Assembly: GCA_051878085.1 (NCBI GenBank)
Contig: JBJEJN010000132.1
Location: 1 to 9,589 of the forward strand
Origin: SFTH01 sp051878085
Lineage (GTDB): Bacteria > Bacillota > Clostridia > Christensenellales > Aristaeellaceae
Direction of reading: 5' to 3'
Length of the DNA stretch: 9,589 bases
Shown: piece by piece, positions 5,962 to 9,589 of the stretch
Layout: every line of letters starts with the position of its first letter
Position numbering within the stretch: position 1 is the stretch's first letter
Translations under genes and position numbers: made by a program
The notes under the pieces: model-generated
What the model saw: the letters and a program-made list of their open reading frames with translations, nothing else
Database searches by the model: none
What the model was told of the DNA's origin: nothing

Positions 5962-6783
5962 GTGGCCGAGGAAAGTCAGTATCTATCCTTCCGCGGGATT
6001 CGCGTGCACTTCCGCGTCTGCGCGCCCGAGGACAGGCCCGTCGAGCGCGTGATGCTCCTGTCCTCGCCGCTGATCAGCTCGTTCCACTGGCGCAAGGTCG
6101 TGCCGGAGCTTGTGCAGCTGGGGTGCCTGACGGTCTGCATCGACCTTCCCGGCTTCGGCCGCAGCGATTGCAGCCGGGACGTGCCCCAGGACGGGGTGAT
6201 GCGCGCCAACATGCTCTGGGGCGTGCTGGACGAGATCGACCGGCAGACGGATGCGCCGGACTCCATGTGGCACCTGATCGGCCACGGCAGCGCCTGCGCA
6301 ACCGTGCTGGAAATGGCGGCGCTCTATCCGGACAGCGTCAAGTCCCAGGTGCACATCTCGCCGCTGCTGACCGCGCCCCAGCCGCCGGAGGGCACGCCGC
6401 CCGGGCGCTGGTTCCGCGACACGGTGCTCCAGAAGGACGCCTTCCGCCGCATGATCGAAAAGTGCGCCGGCTATCCCATGGACGACTACATCGTGGACCG
6501 CATGCGCGCCCCTCTGCTGCGCCCCGGCGCGCGGGAGAGCTTCCTCAACATGCTGCGTGCCTCCCGAGAGGCCCCGGAGTGCGGCCTGGGCTTCTGCCCC
6601 GCCATGGTGATTCTCGGCGGGCGCGACGCAACCCTCACTGACGGGGAGCGCGCGCTGATCGCCGGGCATCTCTCCGGCGCGGAGCAGCACGTGCTCAAGT
6701 CCGCCGGGCACTTCCCCATGGAGACCCACAGCAAGGCGCTGCGGGACTACCTGCGGGGCTGGATCCGCTACAACGCGCAATGA
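5962..6783 (+). CDS. Alpha/beta-hydrolase-fold protein with atypical nucleophile elbow
   Basis: A 273-residue cytoplasmic protein with the alpha/beta hydrolase layout: an N-terminal strand FRGIRVHFRV, VMLLSSPLISSFHWRKVVPEL (oxyanion-side loop), VCIDLPGFGRSD, the elbow strand HLIGHGSACAT (104-114), a helical cap with Pro/Gly-rich residues, AMVILGGRDATLTD with the likely acid Asp222, and SAGHFPMETH with the likely base His250. The usual GHSxG elbow reads GHGSA: Gly109 is where the nucleophile should be, with Ser110 next to it. It may use a shifted Ser, have lost hydrolytic activity, or have another role; no substrate can be named. GTG start, good ribosome binding site, own promoter upstream. 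It is followed after 89 bp by the RNA methyltransferase gene. Confidence 0.88.
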   Translation: MAEESQYLSFRGIRVHFRVCAPEDRPVERVMLLSSPLISSFHWRKVVPELVQLGCLTVCIDLPGFGRSDCSRDVPQDGVMRANMLWGVLDEIDRQTDAPDSMWHLIGHGSACATVLEMAALYPDSVKSQVHISPLLTAPQPPEGTPPGRWFRDTVLQKDAFRRMIEKCAGYPMDDYIVDRMRAPLLRPGARESFLNMLRASREAPECGLGFCPAMVILGGRDATLTDGERALIAGHLSGAEQHVLKSAGHFPMETHSKALRDYLRGWIRYNAQ

Positions 6784-6872
6784 TGATGGTGGACGGGGAA
6801 CACGCCGCCCACGATTTTACAGGAAAGCCTGCGGCATCGCCGCCGGTTTCCAGATCTTTCCGAGGTGATCCT

Positions 6873-7601
6873 ATGCCGAAACTGGAGCCTTATTCCAGAA
6901 AACTTAATTACAGCTACGCCCTGGGTGTATTTCCGGCCCTGATGCTGATGGAGGCCCAGCCCCAGCGGGCGCTGCGGCTGCTGCTGCACCCCGACGGCCT
7001 GAAGAACGAGGGCGTGGTCAAGCTGCGCGAGATGTGCGCCGCGCAGGGCGTGCGCGAGGAGATGGCCGAGCGCGTGCTGCGGAGGGAGTCCAGAAAGGAC
7101 AACTGCTTCGCCGCGCTGGTGTTTGAAAAGTTCGATTCCGACCTCGATCCCGCCGCCTGCCACGCGGTGCTCTGCCAGATCTCCGACAGCGGCAACCTGG
7201 GCACGGCCATGCGCTCGCTGCTGGGCTTCGGCATCCGGGACGTGGCGCTGATCCGACCCTGCGTGGACGTGTTCGAGCCCCATGCGCTGCGGGCGTCCAT
7301 GGGCGCGTTCTACAAGCTGCGGGTGCACACCTACGATACCTTTGCCGACTACCGCGCCGCCCATCCGGATCGGCCGCTGTTCCCCTTCATGCTGGACGGC
7401 GCGATTCCCCTGAACGAGGCCGCGCGCGGCGCAAAACCGCCCTTTACGCTGGTGTTCGGCAACGAGCAGACCGGGCTTCCCCCGGAGTTTGCACAGCTGG
7501 GCCAGAGCGTGATGATTCCCCAGAGCAGCGAGATCGATTCGCTGAATCTGGCGGTGGCTGTCTCGGTGGGCAGCTATGTATTCCTGCATGGAGGCGAATG
7601 A
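6873..7601 (+). CDS. SpoU/TrmH-family RNA 2'-O-methyltransferase
   Basis: SAM-dependent methyltransferase of the trefoil-knot SPOUT class that methylates a ribose 2'-OH in tRNA or rRNA; the exact target cannot be told. It has 242 residues. The N-terminal part (1-100, YSRKLNYSYALGVFPALMLME) resembles a substrate-recognition extension. The C-terminal catalytic domain has motif 1 GNLGTAMRSLLGFG (from residue 107), motif 2 LVFGNEQTGLP (GNEQ at 196-199) and motif 3 IPQSSEIDSLNLAVAVSVG with Asn225. Start ATG 6873 has GAGGTG 5 nt upstream; an upstream in-frame ATG at 6780 overlaps the hydrolase stop and would add 31 residues unlike the family. The stop codon overlaps the first possible ATG of the next gene, suggesting coupling. 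Confidence 0.93.
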   Translation: MPKLEPYSRKLNYSYALGVFPALMLMEAQPQRALRLLLHPDGLKNEGVVKLREMCAAQGVREEMAERVLRRESRKDNCFAALVFEKFDSDLDPAACHAVLCQISDSGNLGTAMRSLLGFGIRDVALIRPCVDVFEPHALRASMGAFYKLRVHTYDTFADYRAAHPDRPLFPFMLDGAIPLNEAARGAKPPFTLVFGNEQTGLPPEFAQLGQSVMIPQSSEIDSLNLAVAVSVGSYVFLHGGE

Positions 7602-7603
7602 AA

Positions 7604-8176
7604 ATGAGCGAAACTACCTATTCTTATGACGAAATCTATGCCCAGGCCCGCGATGCGGCCCAGGAGCTGCTGGACGAAAATCGGGAGCACTTCAATCCGG
7701 TGCGCCTGCTGGTGGTGGGAGGCTCCTCCAGCGAGATCGCGGGCGGCAGCATCGGCCACATGAGCACCTACGTCTACGGCGAGGCCCTCGCCAGTGCGAT
7801 TCTTGATCTTTCCGCCGAGCGCGGCTTCTCCCCCGCCTTCCAGTGCTGTGAGCACCTGAACCGTTCGCTGGTGATGGAGCGCGACGAGGCCGAGAAGCGC
7901 GGCTACAATATTGTCTGCGCCGTTCCCCGCCCGAAGGCCGGCGGTTCGCTGGCCACCGCCGCGTGGAAGCGCATGCAAAACCCCGTGCTGGTGGAGGCCA
8001 TTCAGGCCGACGCGGGCCTGGACGTGGGACTTACGATGATCGGCATGCACCTGCGCGCCGTGGCGGTGCCCATCCGGCTTGCGCATAACCGCGTTGGCAG
8101 CGCCGTCGTGACCGCCGCGCGCACACGCCCGAGGCTCATCGGCGGCAACCGCGCCGCCTACACCGAGGAGGACTGA
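7604..8176 (+). CDS. ywlG: UPF0340 family protein (YwlG type)
   Basis: A 190-residue protein matching the UPF0340/YwlG family, conserved in Bacillota and of unknown function. Recognisable parts are VGGSSSEIAGGSIGHMST (38-55), FQCCEHLNRSLVMER (79-93, with paired Cys81-Cys82), VPRPKAGGSLATAAW, and VEAIQADAGLDVGLTMIGMHLRAVAVPIR, then RLIGGNRAAY. The Gly/Ser-rich loop and conserved Cys/His/Glu could form a ligand or active site, but this is inference. No signal peptide or membrane segment is seen. Two starts are possible: ATG 7598, which overlaps the methyltransferase stop as ATGA but lies only 3 nt after GGAGG, and ATG 7604, with 9-nt spacing, chosen here. The gap to the next gene is 40 bp. Confidence 0.92.
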   Translation: MSETTYSYDEIYAQARDAAQELLDENREHFNPVRLLVVGGSSSEIAGGSIGHMSTYVYGEALASAILDLSAERGFSPAFQCCEHLNRSLVMERDEAEKRGYNIVCAVPRPKAGGSLATAAWKRMQNPVLVEAIQADAGLDVGLTMIGMHLRAVAVPIRLAHNRVGSAVVTAARTRPRLIGGNRAAYTEED

Positions 8177-8216
8177 CCTTCCCCATCGAATCGACTTGCG
8201 AAAGGAGTGCGGCGCC

Positions 8217-9589
8217 ATGTTTGCGCGGGGCATATCCATCCTGACCGGTTCCGCCGTGGATCCCGGAAACATCCCGGTTCCCCGGCCCAGCGACCTGCTG
8301 ACCGACCGCTGCAACCAGGCGGCACTGCGTTCGCTTCAGGCAGAGGCCGAATTCATGCCGCCCTCGGAGCGCGCGCGGGAGCCGGAGCGCTACGCCCGCA
8401 TCCAGCGCGCGCGTCGCGAACAGCTGGAGGCCTTTCTGTGGGTGGAGCCCAACGACGCGGCTCTGGAGCGCATGCTCGACCTGATCGGCATGATTCTGGA
8501 GGAGGGTTGCTGGGCGGAGCACGGCGGCTTTGATGACCCCGCCCACCCCACCATCGACCTGCAGGCCGCCGAGACCGGCGTGCTGCTGGCCTGGACGCTG
8601 CGCCGCCACCGCGCCGCGCTGCGCGAGGCCGCGCCGAACCTGATGAGCGCCATGATCGGCGAGGTGCGTCGCCGCCTGCTGGCTCCGATCCTCGCCCACG
8701 ACGACTATCCCTTCCTGCAGGGGCGCGGAAGCTGTCCCGCGCTGATCCTCTGTGACCTGCTGCTCAGCTGCGTGCTGATGGAGGGCAGTCCCTCCCGGCG
8801 GCAGCAGCCGGTGAAGGCGCTGCTGCACCTGCTGGACCGCATCAACGCCACTTCTCCCGACAGCAATCGCCCCCTTCAGGAGCGCCTTGCCGACGCCTGC
8901 GCGCTGGCGGATCTCACCCGCCTGCTGAAGCGCCTGACCCGGGGCGAGCTGGATCTGACCCGCGAGGCCCCTGCGGACAACCGCCTGGACGACGTGCTGA
9001 TTCCCTGGATCGCCAACGAGTACTTTATCGATCCCGCCGGCGCGGGCATCCAGACCCGGCTCTCCGGCATGGACTTCTTCCGCCTGGGCTACTTCCGCCG
9101 GGATCGTGTGCTGTGTGCGCTGGGCGCGCAGCTGCTTAGGCAGAGCGACAGGCCTGCGTTCAGCATCACCGGGCGCGTGCTCTCCATGGAGTACGTGCGC
9201 GCCGCCCAGGACGAGCTCTCCACGCCGCCTCGGCTCAAGCGCGCCGCCAGCGAGGACGGCCTGGTCATGGTCTCCCGCATGGACGGCATCTTCGCCGCGC
9301 TGACGGGAACCGGACGGCGTGGAAACGCGGGCGACGTGACCCTGTTCCTCAACAACCTGCCCATCCTGGCCGACGTGGGCGGCGAGGTGCACAGCCTGCC
9401 CGAGATCGATGGTGTACAACCGCTGAAGCGCCCCCGCGCGCCGCTTGCCTGCGACGCGGACTTCGGCGACGGGCGCGACCTGATGAGCGTGGATTTGACC
9501 GACGTCTACCCGGAGGAGTGCGGCCTGTCCGCCTGCCAGCGCACGCTGATGCTGATGCGCGGCGAGGGCAGCGTGCGGCTGGTGGACGC
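8217..9589 (+). CDS. Heparinase II/III-like protein, C-terminal part beyond window
   Basis: 457 residues are visible, reading off the right edge. The N-terminal all-alpha part resembles the toroid of heparinase II/III-like proteins: FLWVEPND (Trp75), MILEEGCWAEHGGF (Trp99), DLQAAETGVLLAWTL (114-128), IGEVRRRLLAPIL, then IPWIANEYFIDPAGAG and FFRLGYF. The C-terminal part begins a beta-rich region, FLNNLPILADVGGEVHSLPEIDGVQPL (His392), that parallels the HNLP-type segment of the family. Such proteins are uronic-acid polysaccharide lyases or relatives; no substrate can be named and catalytic residues cannot be checked without the rest. No signal peptide is seen at the N terminus (MFARGISILTGSAVD), which suggests a cytoplasmic protein. 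Start ATG has AAAGGAG with 9-nt spacing, 40 bp after the UPF0340 gene. Confidence 0.72.
   Translation, partial: MFARGISILTGSAVDPGNIPVPRPSDLLTDRCNQAALRSLQAEAEFMPPSERAREPERYARIQRARREQLEAFLWVEPNDAALERMLDLIGMILEEGCWAEHGGFDDPAHPTIDLQAAETGVLLAWTLRRHRAALREAAPNLMSAMIGEVRRRLLAPILAHDDYPFLQGRGSCPALILCDLLLSCVLMEGSPSRRQQPVKALLHLLDRINATSPDSNRPLQERLADACALADLTRLLKRLTRGELDLTREAPADNRLDDVLIPWIANEYFIDPAGAGIQTRLSGMDFFRLGYFRRDRVLCALGAQLLRQSDRPAFSITGRVLSMEYVRAAQDELSTPPRLKRAASEDGLVMVSRMDGIFAALTGTGRRGNAGDVTLFLNNLPILADVGGEVHSLPEIDGVQPLKRPRAPLACDADFGDGRDLMSVDLTDVYPEECGLSACQRTLMLMRGEGSVRLVD

Noticed and set aside
6831..6843. GCGGC-ATC-GCCGC hairpin between the hydrolase and the methyltransferase
   Set aside because: Only 5 bp of stem and no T-run follows, so it is not a credible terminator; such short GC stems are expected by chance at this base composition.
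6768..7589. 273-codon minus-strand open frame opposite the methyltransferase
   Set aside because: The plus strand carries all three SpoU motifs; the reverse frame has no recognisable features.
8136..9419. 427-codon minus-strand open frame opposite the heparinase-like gene
   Set aside because: The plus strand has a good ribosome binding site, operon-like spacing and family motifs; the minus-strand product is low-complexity Gln/Ala/His/Gly typical of a shadow frame.

Overview
The window looks like a chromosomal segment of a high-GC Gram-positive anaerobe, probably Bacillota, class Clostridia. The evidence is the gene order rimP-nusA-rnpM(ylxR)-ylxQ-infB, a short NusA without the extra C-terminal repeats of proteobacteria, a UPF0340 (YwlG-type) gene, strong AGGAGG/GAGGTG ribosome binding sites, and a third-codon-position preference for G/C. 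The genus cannot be told from this sequence.

Minus strand (about 1-5844): a promoter at 5816-5844 and a leader of about 215 nt precede murA (peptidoglycan precursor synthesis). After murA comes a 238-bp spacer with its own promoter (4238-4266), a terminator-like hairpin inside the leader (4183-4209) and a second small hairpin. These lead into the transcription/translation operon: rimP (30S maturation, best read from a TTG start), nusA (elongation/termination factor), rnpM (YlxR, RNase P-associated RNA-binding protein), ylxQ (L7Ae-like RNA-binding protein) and infB (IF2, cut by the left edge). The last three cistron joins are tight: nusA/rnpM overlap by 1 base, rnpM/ylxQ by 4 bases, and ylxQ/infB are 29 bp apart.

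Plus strand (about 5894-9589): a divergent promoter at 5894-5922 drives an alpha/beta-hydrolase-fold protein whose nucleophile elbow is unusual. It is followed by a SpoU/TrmH-family RNA 2'-O-methyltransferase, a UPF0340 (YwlG) protein that starts at the methyltransferase stop codon, and a large heparinase II/III-like protein cut by the right edge. These four genes are co-directional and closely spaced, so they may be co-transcribed, but they do not form a recognised pathway.

No mobile element, CRISPR array, tRNA/rRNA or defence-type system was seen. The most interesting points are the likely NusA-type attenuator in the rimP-nusA leader, the hydrolase with Gly where the catalytic Ser should be, and the Gln/Pro/Gly tandem repeat in the N-terminal half of IF2.
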